Shown here: positions 26,067 to 34,321 of the stretch, one piece after another
How the letters are laid out: every line of letters begins with the position of its first letter
How positions within the stretch are numbered: the stretch's first letter is position 1
Assembly (NCBI GenBank): GCA_023416735.1
Contig: JAEZGX010000012.1
Coordinates: 248,001 to 312,000 of the forward strand
Length of the DNA stretch: 64,000 nt
Reading direction: 5' to 3'
Origin: Verrucomicrobiota bacterium
Lineage (GTDB): Bacteria > Verrucomicrobiota > Verrucomicrobiia > Opitutales > Opitutaceae
Translations under genes and position numbers: made by a program
Notes under the pieces: generated by a model
Seen by the model: the letters and a program-made list of their open reading frames with translations, nothing else
Told to the model about the DNA's origin: nothing
Database searches by the model: none

Positions 26067-27110
26067 TTAGGCGAAAGACTTTTTTAGCTGAGCCTCGAGT
26101 GCATCGACGCGCTTGAACAAATCCGGCAGGCGTGTTTGCAGCACCGCGATCCTTCGCTCGAGCGCAAACGGGATCGCGGGCGTGCCATTCACGACAGTGC
26201 CTGGCGGAACGTCCGCCGTGATACCCGCCTGGCCACCGGCCTTCATCCCTTTCCCCAGCGTGATGTGTCCACCCACTCCCACTTGTCCGGCGAGCACCAC
26301 ATAATCCTCGATCGTCGTGCTCCCGGAAATACCCGCCTGCGCACACAGCAGACAATGTTTGCCGACGATCACATTGTGGCCGATCTGCACCAGATTATCG
26401 ATTTTGGTCCCTTCGCCGATCACCGTCCGGCTGAACCGCGCACGATCGATCGTGGTGTTGGAACCGATCTCGACATCGTCCTGCACCACCACCGTTCCAA
26501 CCTGCGGCACCTTCTCGTGCCGGCCGTTCACGAACTCATAGCCGAATCCGTCTGAACCCACCACCGCGCCCGGCTGCAAACGCACGCGATGGCCGAGTTC
26601 ACATTCCGCCGCCACGAACGTCCGCGGCATCAACCAGCAATCGTCCCCTACCCGGCTGTTGCGTCCGAGAAAGACACCCGCTTGCAGATGCGAACGTTCT
26701 CCAACGATCGCTCCGTCTTCGATCACGCATAACGGTCCGACCGTCGCCGAAGCCGCCACGCGCGCCGTCGACGCAACGACCGCCGTCGGATGAACTCCCG
26801 GCATCGGACGCGGCCAGAGCGACTGTTCAATCCGAGCGCAAATGCGAGCCAGTGCCACGGAGGGATTATCGACCAGGAGGAAAAGCTGATTCGGCTGCGG
26901 CTCGGCGTCGAAATCCGCGGGCAATAAAACAACGGAGGCACGCGTCGCGGCGACCTCGGCCTTGTATTTCGCATTGCCGAGAAATGAGAGATCGCCCGGC
27001 GCCGCCGCGCTCAACGCCGCGATTCCGCGCACCGTGTCCGTCGTCGCGCCACGCGCGGCGCGGGGTTGCACAAACGCCACAATCTCCGCGGGTGAAAATG
27101 ATACCTCCAT
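26067..27110 (-). CDS. lpxD: UDP-3-O-(3-hydroxyacyl)glucosamine N-acyltransferase
   Basis: This is the third-step enzyme of lipid A synthesis. It adds a second 3-hydroxyacyl chain to UDP-3-O-acylglucosamine in the cytoplasm. From the ATG before EVSFSPAEIV it has 347 residues, as expected. The N-terminal domain (1-95) holds the uridine-binding part. A left-handed beta-helix of hexapeptide repeats spans about 100-320, with SDGFGYEFVNG and the catalytic His in VQIGHNVIVG. A coiled C-terminal helix (RIAVLQTRLPDLFKRVDALEAQLKKSFA) closes the protein. An intrinsic terminator separates it from skp upstream, so it needs its own promoter in the 27111-27184 stretch. Its presence shows that the organism makes lipid A. 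Confidence 0.96.
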   Translation of the reverse strand: MEVSFSPAEIVAFVQPRAARGATTDTVRGIAALSAAAPGDLSFLGNAKYKAEVAATRASVVLLPADFDAEPQPNQLFLLVDNPSVALARICARIEQSLWPRPMPGVHPTAVVASTARVAASATVGPLCVIEDGAIVGERSHLQAGVFLGRNSRVGDDCWLMPRTFVAAECELGHRVRLQPGAVVGSDGFGYEFVNGRHEKVPQVGTVVVQDDVEIGSNTTIDRARFSRTVIGEGTKIDNLVQIGHNVIVGKHCLLCAQAGISGSTTIEDYVVLAGQVGVGGHITLGKGMKAGGQAGITADVPPGTVVNGTPAIPFALERRIAVLQTRLPDLFKRVDALEAQLKKSFA

Positions 27111-27180
27111 GCGGCGAGCGTGGGCCTTTCCCGCACCGGCGCAATTCAGCAAACGAGCACCTGAAGCACCCGACCTGAAA

Positions 27181-27212
27181 ACAAAAACCCCGCTCGATCG
27201 AGCGGGGTTTGA
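27181..27212 (-). terminator. Intrinsic terminator after skp
   Basis: A perfect 26-base palindrome (27185-27210) contains the CCCCGCTCGATCGAGCGGGG core. On the minus strand, TTTTTGTTTT follows. It lies 29 bases downstream of the skp stop codon and separates skp from lpxD. The plus-strand side has only three T residues. Confidence 0.9.
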
Positions 27213-27239
27213 AAGCTATCGGAGACTCGAAGTAATCGC

Positions 27240-27920
27240 TTACTTCTTGGCACCCGGAAACGTGATCGCGGGCGAATCACTCTTCGTCTCGCCAGCGGCG
27301 GCGGCCGGAGCGGGCGCAGCCGGAGTCGTCGAGGAGCTCGACGCGGGACGGCCCTTGTCGACTTCGCGCTGAACTTCGTCGGTGATATCGTATGCGTTAT
27401 CCGAATACAGGATGTTCGAAACGCCGATCAGCGACGGGCCGGACTTGTCGAGGAGGAGCGTGGCGCCCTTGCGCTTCGCGATCTCGACCGCCGTCTTGCT
27501 GATTTCCTCGATCATGAGGCTGCGGAAATTCGTGATGCGCTGCTGGAGCGAATTGCGGGTGTTCTGCTGGAAGCTCGCAACTTCGCGCTGCTTGCGCTGG
27601 ATTTCCTCGATCAGGCGCTGGGCTTCGTTCTGAGCCTTCGACTTCGCCTCGGCCGTGGCGGTCGGATTGTTGGCCTGATCCGCGAATTCCTTGTATTGCT
27701 CGACGAGGGTGTTGCCCTCCTTGTTGAGCTTATCGAGCTCTTCCTGCGCCTTCTGCTCGTCGCTGCGCAGCTTGTTGTTCTGCTCCTCGGTCTTGTAGTG
27801 GTTGTCGTAGAGCTTGGCCATGTCGACGACGAGGATCTTGGGCGCCGGCTGAGCTTGGCCGATCAGCGCGGTAGCGCCAAACGCTGCCAGGGCGAACAAG
27901 GTGTGGATGGATTTTTTCAT
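27240..27920 (-). CDS. skp: Periplasmic chaperone, OmpH/Skp family
   Basis: The 226-residue protein starts with a signal peptide (KKSIHTLFALAAFGATALIGQAQ). The mature protein opens with KILVVDMAKLYDNHYKTEEQ, the strand of the Skp body, and then long helical arms rich in Glu, Lys, Gln and Asn (about residues 45-140), with TLVEQYKEFADQANNPTATAEAKS in the usual position. The body resumes with GATLLLDKSGPSLIGVSNILYSDNAYDITDEV. A low-complexity Ala/Pro/Ser tail of about 35 residues follows, longer than in E. coli. Skp trimers hold unfolded outer-membrane proteins on their way to BamA, whose gene lies directly upstream, 48 bases away. Confidence 0.93.
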   Translation of the reverse strand: MKKSIHTLFALAAFGATALIGQAQPAPKILVVDMAKLYDNHYKTEEQNNKLRSDEQKAQEELDKLNKEGNTLVEQYKEFADQANNPTATAEAKSKAQNEAQRLIEEIQRKQREVASFQQNTRNSLQQRITNFRSLMIEEISKTAVEIAKRKGATLLLDKSGPSLIGVSNILYSDNAYDITDEVQREVDKGRPASSSSTTPAAPAPAAAAGETKSDSPAITFPGAKK

Positions 27921-27968
27921 GGATGAATGTAGGGAGGGTAAGTTGGGTGACCGGTCAGCAAAACGAAA

Positions 27969-30326
27969 TCAGTAACGCGTGCCAAAGGAAAAGTTGAACT
28001 GGTTACCTTTCCGGGCGGCGCGATCGCTCGTAAGCGGAATACCGAAATCGAGGCTGAGCGGCGAGCCGGCTACAAAGAGCCGCACACCCACGCCAAAATT
28101 GTCGGTGAAGTTGGAAGGATTGAAATCGTAAGCATCGGCGTTGACGAAGCCGGCGTCGTAGAACACGGCGAAACGCACCGGGCTGACGATATCGAGCGAA
28201 TACTCGGCGCTGAAGAAGGCGTAGCTCTTGCCGCCCACCACCTCGCCAAACTGGTCGCGGGGCGCCACTTCGCGGAACTCGTAACCGCGCAAGGTCGTCG
28301 GGCCGCCAAGATACCAGCGCTTGTAGGGAGCGACGTCCGGACTGTCGCCGAATTCATTGATCACACCGGCGCGCGCGAGCAAGTGCAGCACCTGCGACTG
28401 CGTTTCGAACACCGGGAAATACTGCGCCCCGCGCACTTCAAAGAGATAGTAATTATCCTGCCCGCCAAGCGGTCCGCCCGCGACGGCCGTGTTGAACTCG
28501 ATGCGGTTGCCGGAGGTCGTGTTGATGATCTTGTCGCGCGTATCGCGCAGCAGTTGGAAACCGATCTGTGAAATCGGATTGTCGCCCGCGATTGACTGCA
28601 GGATCGGCGACGCGTTCGGCGCCACGTCCTCGATCGAGATGACCGTATAGGAATAAGAGAGCCGGCCTTCCACCAGACCGAAGAGCCGCTTGCGCAGGTA
28701 AACTTCACCGCCCGTGTTCACCTCCGTATAGAAGGTGCTGTTGTATTCGGAGGTCTGGCGGAACAGGTGGAAACCGAGCGCGAGTTGCTGCTCGAACAAC
28801 CACGGCTCTTCGAACGCCAGGGACACTTCGCTCGAGAGCGAACCAACCGACATCTTCAAACGGAACTTCTGGCCATCGCCTTGGAAGAAGGAACGGCGAT
28901 TGAAGAGGTCGAAGTTACCCTGGGAGATTTCGGCAAACACCGTCGCCCGCTCGAGCGAGCTGAAACCCGCGCCGAAGGACAAATTACCCGTGCGGCCTTC
29001 CTGCACCGCGACACGCAGATTTCGCCGGCCGGGGATGTTCGTTTCCTGCGGCGTCACGCTCACGTCCTCGAAGAAGCGCGTATTTTCCAGGCGCATCTTG
29101 CTGATCTTCATGCGCACCGTGTCGAAGACGTCGCCGGGGCCGAGCACGAGTTCGCGCACGATCACCGTGCTCTTGGTCTTGGTGTTACCTTCGATCGAGA
29201 TCGACTCGACGTTGAAGCGTTCGCTTTCGTTGACTTGGTATTCGATGTCGATGTCGCCGGTTTCGATGTTCGGCTTGCGCATCAAGCGCACGTCCGTGTC
29301 GAGGTAGCCGTCATGGCCGTAGAAGTCGGTCAGACGCTCGATGTCCTTGTCGAGCAGCGAGGGCGTGAAGACCATCCCCTGCCGTTGGCGCACCACGCGG
29401 CGCAGGATCGACGAGGGATGCAGTTTGTTGCCCGAGAAAGAAACTTCGCCGATCCGGTAGCGGCGGCCTTCGTTGATGCCGATCGTGATCACGAGACGGT
29501 CCGGCCGCGGATAATCGAACGTGACTTGGTCGGGCGAGATTTCGACGTCGAGATAACCTTGCTCGCGGTAGTAGTCGCGCAGCTTTTCCAAATCGTCTTC
29601 GAACTCCTCGTCCTTCAAACGGCCCGTGCCGAGCAGCCACGAAAACATCCAATGTTTTTTGGTCTCCATCTCCTTCCGCAGCCGGCGCGACTTCACGTGG
29701 TCATTTCCCGTGAAGCGAATCTCTTCGATCTTAACCCGCTCGCCTTCGCGAATCCTGAAAATCACCGTGCCGAAGCTCGTCGCCCGGTCGCGCTCGATGC
29801 TGTAGGAAACCGCGACCTGATTGTATCCGGTCTTTTGATAATACTCGCGGATCTTCTCGGCGTCTTCCTTCACCTGCCGTTCGTCCAGCGCCGCATTCGG
29901 CTTTGTCTTAACTTCTTTCTCGAGCCGGCGCGACCGCACCTTCTCGTTGCCCTCGAAACGGATCGCGAGCACGCGGTATTTCGGCGTGACCTCGACCACG
30001 AGGTTGAACCGCCGGTTGCCCACGTCCTCGCGCTTGATTTCGATGAACTCGAAAAGTCCGGTGCGGTAAAGCGTGCGGATATCGCGATCGAGCATCGTGT
30101 CGTCGAGGGGACCGCCTTCCTTCACTTGCATGTTCGCGCGCACGACTTGTTCGCTCACCACCGAGGTGCCGATAAACTTCACCGTGATTGTGCCGACCCG
30201 GAAGCCAGGATCGTCCCGGCCTCCGGCCTGAGCCCATGCCGGTAGCCCGCTTACGGCCAGCAACAAGCAAAATGCGAACAAAAATCCTGTGACCCGGAGC
30301 AGCGGGTTACTGTGTAAAGTTTTCAA
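27969..30326 (-). CDS. bamA: Outer-membrane protein assembly factor BamA
   Basis: The 785-residue protein has a signal peptide (LLRVTGFLFAFCLLLAVSGLPAWAQA) and five POTRA-like units within residues 40-420, marked by the repeated pattern of a short VxxIxFxGN strand: ALRFEGNEKVRS-like, IEEIRFTGNDHVKS, IGEVSFSGNKLHPS and VESISIEGNTKTKS. The barrel of about 16 strands covers 440-785 and ends with Phe-Gly-Thr-Arg-Tyr, with an aromatic last residue. The conserved lid-loop region has RWYLGGPTTLRGYEFREVAP, close to the VRGF/Y motif. It folds and inserts outer-membrane barrels such as the TonB receptor in this window. The start overlaps the end of dnaB by 20 bases. Confidence 0.96.
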   Translation of the reverse strand: MKTLHSNPLLRVTGFLFAFCLLLAVSGLPAWAQAGGRDDPGFRVGTITVKFIGTSVVSEQVVRANMQVKEGGPLDDTMLDRDIRTLYRTGLFEFIEIKREDVGNRRFNLVVEVTPKYRVLAIRFEGNEKVRSRRLEKEVKTKPNAALDERQVKEDAEKIREYYQKTGYNQVAVSYSIERDRATSFGTVIFRIREGERVKIEEIRFTGNDHVKSRRLRKEMETKKHWMFSWLLGTGRLKDEEFEDDLEKLRDYYREQGYLDVEISPDQVTFDYPRPDRLVITIGINEGRRYRIGEVSFSGNKLHPSSILRRVVRQRQGMVFTPSLLDKDIERLTDFYGHDGYLDTDVRLMRKPNIETGDIDIEYQVNESERFNVESISIEGNTKTKSTVIVRELVLGPGDVFDTVRMKISKMRLENTRFFEDVSVTPQETNIPGRRNLRVAVQEGRTGNLSFGAGFSSLERATVFAEISQGNFDLFNRRSFFQGDGQKFRLKMSVGSLSSEVSLAFEEPWLFEQQLALGFHLFRQTSEYNSTFYTEVNTGGEVYLRKRLFGLVEGRLSYSYTVISIEDVAPNASPILQSIAGDNPISQIGFQLLRDTRDKIINTTSGNRIEFNTAVAGGPLGGQDNYYLFEVRGAQYFPVFETQSQVLHLLARAGVINEFGDSPDVAPYKRWYLGGPTTLRGYEFREVAPRDQFGEVVGGKSYAFFSAEYSLDIVSPVRFAVFYDAGFVNADAYDFNPSNFTDNFGVGVRLFVAGSPLSLDFGIPLTSDRAARKGNQFNFSFGTRY

Positions 30327-31701
30327 AGCGCGTGATGTCTCGGAGGAACGTAAGCTTCAAATCTCCTACCGGGCCGTTTCGTTGCTTTGCAACGATTAAC
30401 TCCGCCGAGTCGGCAGCCACCTGAAATTTTTCATCGGCGTCTTTGGGGCGAGCGAGCATGAGGACAACGTCGGCGTCTTGCTCGATCGAGCCGGATTCGC
30501 GCAGGTCGGCCAGCTTCGGAGTGCGGTTTTCCTTCTCGGAGGAGCGGTTGAGCTGGGATAATACAAGCACCGGAACATTCAGTTCCTTCGCCAAAGATTT
30601 TAATCCGCGCGACGCTTCCGCCACCTGCTGCTCGCGCGCCACCTTCGCATCCGTCGGACTCATCAATTGGAGATAGTCCACCATGATGAATCCCAGCGGA
30701 TGACGCGCATGGATGCGCCGGGCCTTGGCGCGAAGTTGCATGATCGAGATCGCGCTCGAGTCATCGATGAAGATCGGCGCTTTGGAAAACTCGTCCGCCA
30801 CCTGCAGCAACCGCGCCTGCTCGTCGCCGTTCTTCGACAGCAATCCGTCGCGCAATAGCTTCATGTTCACCCGCGCCCGCGAGCACAACATACGCAGCGC
30901 CAGCTGCGACGCGCTCATTTCGAGCGAAAAGATCAACACCGCCGCCGGATCGCCCCGCTTCGGCAGCGCCGCCGCCTCGGCGAAATTCAACGCCAGCGAG
31001 GTCTTCCCCATCGAGGGGCGCGCCGCGAGGATGATCATTTCCTGCTTTTGAAATCCCCACAGCAGCGCATCGAGGTCCTTGAAGCCCGACGAGACGCCCG
31101 TCATCTCGCCTTTCTTCATCATCATCTTCGTGATGACCGCCATCGCCTCGTGCGTCGGCTCCCGCATCTGCTTCGCACTCTCGCTCACGCGATTCTGCGT
31201 CACCGTGAAGAGCTTCGCCTCGATCTGGTCGACAAACTCATCGATCCCCCCCGAGAAGTTGTAACAATCCTCCACGGCGCCCGTGCCCGCTTTGATGATG
31301 TCGCGCAACAGCGCCAACTCGCGCACTTTCTCGATGAAATACCCCGCCTGCGCCGTCGTCGGAATCCGGCTGCTCACCTGCGCCAAAAACGCATAGCCGC
31401 CGATCTCGTCCAACCGCTTCGCCGTCCGCAATTCCTCCGCCACCACCGACACATCGATCGGCACCTGCCGGTTATAAAGATCCAGCAACCGCTCGTAAAT
31501 CACCCCGTGCGCCGGTAGATAAAACGACTCCGGCCGCAGTCGCGCTTCGAGACAGCGCGAAACCACATCGGAACCATCGAGCAAACAGCACGAAAGGAGA
31601 TACTCTTCGGCCTCGATGCTATGCGGCATCATTCGGCCCATACCGCCGGCGGGCGTAGCTCCATCCGGACGACGAAACGGAATCGTTGCTTCTTCAGACA
31701 T
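30307..31701 (-). CDS. dnaB: Replicative DNA helicase DnaB
   Basis: The 464-residue protein has the N-terminal DnaB domain (MPHSIEAEEYLLSCCLLDG, residues 24-125), a linker, and the RecA-like motor (190-464). The Walker A motif reads ARPSMGKTSLALN, the Walker B region FIMVDYLQLM, and motif H4 LVLSQLNRSSEKE.RTPKLADLRESGSIEQDADVV includes the arginine-rich DNA-binding loop. No intein is present. It unwinds DNA ahead of the replication fork. The gene shares a transcript direction with bamA and overlaps it, so DNA replication and envelope assembly genes appear coupled. A TTATCCACT DnaA-box-like sequence lies in its upstream region. Confidence 0.97.
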   Translation of the reverse strand: MSEEATIPFRRPDGATPAGGMGRMMPHSIEAEEYLLSCCLLDGSDVVSRCLEARLRPESFYLPAHGVIYERLLDLYNRQVPIDVSVVAEELRTAKRLDEIGGYAFLAQVSSRIPTTAQAGYFIEKVRELALLRDIIKAGTGAVEDCYNFSGGIDEFVDQIEAKLFTVTQNRVSESAKQMREPTHEAMAVITKMMMKKGEMTGVSSGFKDLDALLWGFQKQEMIILAARPSMGKTSLALNFAEAAALPKRGDPAAVLIFSLEMSASQLALRMLCSRARVNMKLLRDGLLSKNGDEQARLLQVADEFSKAPIFIDDSSAISIMQLRAKARRIHARHPLGFIMVDYLQLMSPTDAKVAREQQVAEASRGLKSLAKELNVPVLVLSQLNRSSEKENRTPKLADLRESGSIEQDADVVLMLARPKDADEKFQVAADSAELIVAKQRNGPVGDLKLTFLRDITRFENFTQ

Positions 31702-31748
31702 CGTAGGCGCGCGAGTGAGGCCAGAACAGCTGCGTCCGGCAACGATGT

Positions 31749-31769
31749 GTTATACGGAAGTTATCCACT
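31749..31769 (-). promoter_or_regulatory. Possible dnaB promoter element with DnaA-box-like sequence
   Basis: On the minus strand TATAAC (31754-31749) is a good -10-like hexamer about 48 bases before the dnaB ATG, but no acceptable -35 is found at 16-18 bases. Just upstream, on the plus strand, TTATCCACT (31761-31769) differs by one base from the DnaA box TTATCCACA. A single box does not make an origin. I offer it only as a possible DnaA-responsive promoter. Confidence 0.22.
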
Positions 31770-31780
31770 AAAAATTGCTC

Positions 31781-31820
31781 CCCAAACACAAAGGCCGCGC
31801 TCGTCCCCGAGCGCGGCCTT
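31781..31820 (-). terminator. Intrinsic terminator after rplI
   Basis: AAGGCCGCGCTCG (31791-31803) pairs perfectly with CGAGCGCGGCCTT (31808-31820) around TCCC. On the minus strand TTTGTGTTTGGGG follows, a rather weak T tract. It lies 22 bases past the rplI stop and separates rplI from dnaB. Confidence 0.8.
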
Positions 31821-31841
31821 CGTTCAAAGCCAAATTGGTGC

Positions 31842-32354
31842 TTATTTCTTCTTCTCGAATTTCTTTTCCGTGTTTTCCACCGGAGCCGCCGGCTCGATCG
31901 GATTCTCGGAAACCACGTCGAAGTTCAACTCCACCGTCACATCCGCGTGCAGCTTAATCTTAACGGTGTGCTGGCCGAGCGTCTTTACCGGCGTGTGCAG
32001 GTGAATGCGCTTCTTGTCGATTTCGAGACCGTCCGCCGCGAGCTTCTCGTGGATGTCGTTCGCCGTAATCGCGCCGAACATCTTGCCGCCTTCGCCCGTC
32101 TTCACCGCGAACGCCAGGCTCTTCTTCTCGAGCTTCTTCGCCAGCTCCTGCGCGCCGCCGAGTTCCTTCGCTTCGCGCTCCGCGCGACGCTTCTTCAGCG
32201 ATTCCACCTGCTTGCGATTCGCCGTCGTCATCGGCACCGCGATGCCACGCGGGAGCAGATAGTTGCGGGCGTAACCGGCGCGGACTTTAACTTGATCGCC
32301 TTCGCCACCGAGGTTGTCGACGGGTTTGACGAGGAGGATTTCGCTTTGGGCCAT
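31842..32354 (-). CDS. rplI: 50S ribosomal protein L9
   Basis: From the ATG before AQSEILLVKPVDNLGG the protein has 170 residues. The N-terminal domain with GDQVKVRAGYARNYLLPRGIA is the rRNA-binding L9 signature. A long connecting helix rich in Lys, Glu and Ala follows, and then the C-terminal domain (FAVKTGEGGKMFGAITANDIHEKL, IHLHTPVKTLGQHTVKIKLHADVTVEL). A charged tail of about 20 residues (NPIEPAAPVENTEKKFEKKK) extends beyond the usual end, making it longer than the 149 residues of E. coli L9. The leader before the start reads CAACCAACTCGTCCC, without a Shine-Dalgarno sequence even though this is a ribosomal protein gene. It has its own terminator and precedes dnaB, as in many bacteria. 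Confidence 0.96.
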   Translation of the reverse strand: MAQSEILLVKPVDNLGGEGDQVKVRAGYARNYLLPRGIAVPMTTANRKQVESLKKRRAEREAKELGGAQELAKKLEKKSLAFAVKTGEGGKMFGAITANDIHEKLAADGLEIDKKRIHLHTPVKTLGQHTVKIKLHADVTVELNFDVVSENPIEPAAPVENTEKKFEKKK

Positions 32355-32490
32355 GGGACGAGTTGGTTGAAATTCGGAGTCGATCCGCAGCGGCAAGCAC
32401 CGCTCGGTTTCGAGTGAAAGGGGGCAGAATTCGCCGGACTTTCCCTCCACTGTCAACACCGCATCTGCCCCGGCGACCGTCCGCCTCCGC

Positions 32491-34248
32491 TCACCGCTGC
32501 TCCAACCGCCAGCGGCGATTCACCGCCTCCGGCCGAAACTCCTGCCGCGTCCCGTCCGGCCAATGCACTACCACGCGCCGCACGCGCGCGTCGTCCCCCA
32601 ACCCAAACGTCAATCCGCCCGCCGATTGCGCCATGTAAGTCACTTCCGGCATCACCGTCTGCACGTGCACGCGCCGGGGCGTATGCACCTCCACTCGCGC
32701 CCCATACGCCTCCTTTACGCCATCCTTCGCCACCAAATCGATCCCGAGCCACTGCCCGCCTTTCTGCTCATTGCGCAACACCCGCGGCGCAGCCCCGCTT
32801 TGCGCGATCACCACGTCTAAATCCCCGTCGCCATCCAAATCGCCGACCGCCACGCCGCGTGCGACGAGCGGAGTCGCCCACCGCTCATCCGCCCCCGCCT
32901 GCAAGCCCACCCACTCGCCTCCCCGATTCCACCGCAACTCCGGCGCCGCTGTAAAATCCCTGATCTCGCGAAATCGATTCGTATCCGGCTCCGCGCGTCC
33001 GTTCCCGCTCAACACGTCCCGCCGTCCGTCCAAATCGTAATCGAGCAATCCCACCCCAAGTTTTCCATCCAACGTCACCGCGTCCGCCGTCTCTCCGCGC
33101 GTTCCCAGCGCCAGCGCTTCCAGCGCTCCAGACCTCCCATCCGTATCCGCCGCCGCCAAGGGCAACGACCCCACCAGCGCAAACTCCGCCGAGCCGCCTT
33201 CGCGTCGCCTCCCGCTCGCGCCCGACCATCGACGAAACGTGCCGCCGTCGTTCACGAAGAGCGCGCTTTCCGCGACATGATAAGTAAACAGCAGATCGAT
33301 TCGCCCGTCCCCGTTCGCATCCACCGGCGCCACCGCTAGCGCTTTCGCCTTCGGAAAACCGGTCTCCGCATCCACATCGCGCAATCCCGCACCGCCGGGC
33401 TCCAACGCAAACCGCCCGTCGCCCAAATTTCGATACACCGAGGGAAACGCCCCCACAAAGCCCACCGGCGCACCATACGACCGGCCGATGTCCGCCACCG
33501 TGAACGCCGCACCCAATTCTACTTCGAGCGGCCACCGCGCGTAATGGCACACGACCAGATCCAACAACCCGTCTTCGTCGAAATCGATCCAACACGCTCC
33601 CGTGCTCCACGTGTTGTCCACGTCCCCCAATCCCGCCCGCTCCGTTACATCTTCAAACCGCCCGCGGCCGAGGTTTCGAAACAGATGATTCGATCCCACG
33701 CAGGTCACGAACAAATCCGGCCGTCCGTCCCCGTCGAAATCCCCCGCGGTCGCGGTCATGCCTTGCAACTCCACATTCAATCCGGCGCTCGCCGTCACTT
33801 CCGTAAACCGCCCCGTGCCGTCGTTGCGAAACAACCCCAGGCTCCCCCGGCTCACCCGCTTCCCAAGCCCTTCTTCCCACGGCCAGGTTCCTCCGCCCAC
33901 CAACAATATATCCAGATGTCCGTCGCCGTCGTAATCGAAACACACCACGCCTCCGCCGAGCGTCGTCGGCGCCTCGTCCGTGCTCGCCGGGCTCCATGAG
34001 CTCAACCCCGACTCCTCCGTCACATCCACGAATCGCACGTCCGGCGGAATCGTTCCCGGAGCCGCCGGGGGAAACCACCACGCAAACAACACGCCCGTCA
34101 CGATCGCCGCGATCACCACCGGCACCAACACCGGCATCAAGGGCGACACCGGCAACGCCGGTTTCGACGCCGCCTCGTCCCCTGGCCTCCGCGTCGCCGA
34201 ATCCGCGCTCCGCTGCTCCAACACATTGCCTGTTCCGCGTTCGCTCAT
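32491..34248 (-). CDS. Membrane-anchored FG-GAP/ASPIC-UnbV (CRTAC1-type) protein
   Basis: The 585-residue protein has a cytoplasmic start, one membrane helix (about residues 38-60, VLVPVVIAAIVTGVLFAWWF) and an extracytoplasmic seven-bladed propeller. Calcium-binding FG-GAP/VCBS motifs of the D.D.DG..D kind recur: DYDGDGHLDILL, DFDGDGRPDLFV, DFDEDGLLDLVV, DANGDGRIDLLF, DYDLDGRRDVLS and DLDGDGDLDVVI. The last 80 residues form an ASPIC/UnbV domain (WLGIDLVAKDGVKEAYGARVEV to VHWPDGTRQEF). Such propellers bind proteins or glycans, and the family has no agreed function. It is divergent from the histidine kinase gene, with only 73 bases between the start codons, so the two promoters must lie close together. 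It is one of four FG-GAP genes within 18 kb. Confidence 0.88.
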   Translation of the reverse strand: MSERGTGNVLEQRSADSATRRPGDEAASKPALPVSPLMPVLVPVVIAAIVTGVLFAWWFPPAAPGTIPPDVRFVDVTEESGLSSWSPASTDEAPTTLGGGVVCFDYDGDGHLDILLVGGGTWPWEEGLGKRVSRGSLGLFRNDGTGRFTEVTASAGLNVELQGMTATAGDFDGDGRPDLFVTCVGSNHLFRNLGRGRFEDVTERAGLGDVDNTWSTGACWIDFDEDGLLDLVVCHYARWPLEVELGAAFTVADIGRSYGAPVGFVGAFPSVYRNLGDGRFALEPGGAGLRDVDAETGFPKAKALAVAPVDANGDGRIDLLFTYHVAESALFVNDGGTFRRWSGASGRRREGGSAEFALVGSLPLAAADTDGRSGALEALALGTRGETADAVTLDGKLGVGLLDYDLDGRRDVLSGNGRAEPDTNRFREIRDFTAAPELRWNRGGEWVGLQAGADERWATPLVARGVAVGDLDGDGDLDVVIAQSGAAPRVLRNEQKGGQWLGIDLVAKDGVKEAYGARVEVHTPRRVHVQTVMPEVTYMAQSAGGLTFGLGDDARVRRVVVHWPDGTRQEFRPEAVNRRWRLEQR

Positions 34249-34321
34249 TCAGGATGTCGTTGCGCAATTCCGCGCGAGCGGATTGAACCAGCCGCCAACC
34301 CTCGCTGTAAACGTTTTCCCG

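Noticed and set aside
28767..30245. Open frame of 492 codons on the plus strand
   Set aside because: It is antisense to bamA; the product is an Arg/His/Ala-rich sequence without family features.
31740..31840. Possible chromosomal origin near the DnaA-box-like sequence
   Set aside because: There is only one imperfect box, no AT-rich unwinding region and no dnaA or dnaN gene nearby. A GC-rich terminator occupies much of the gap.
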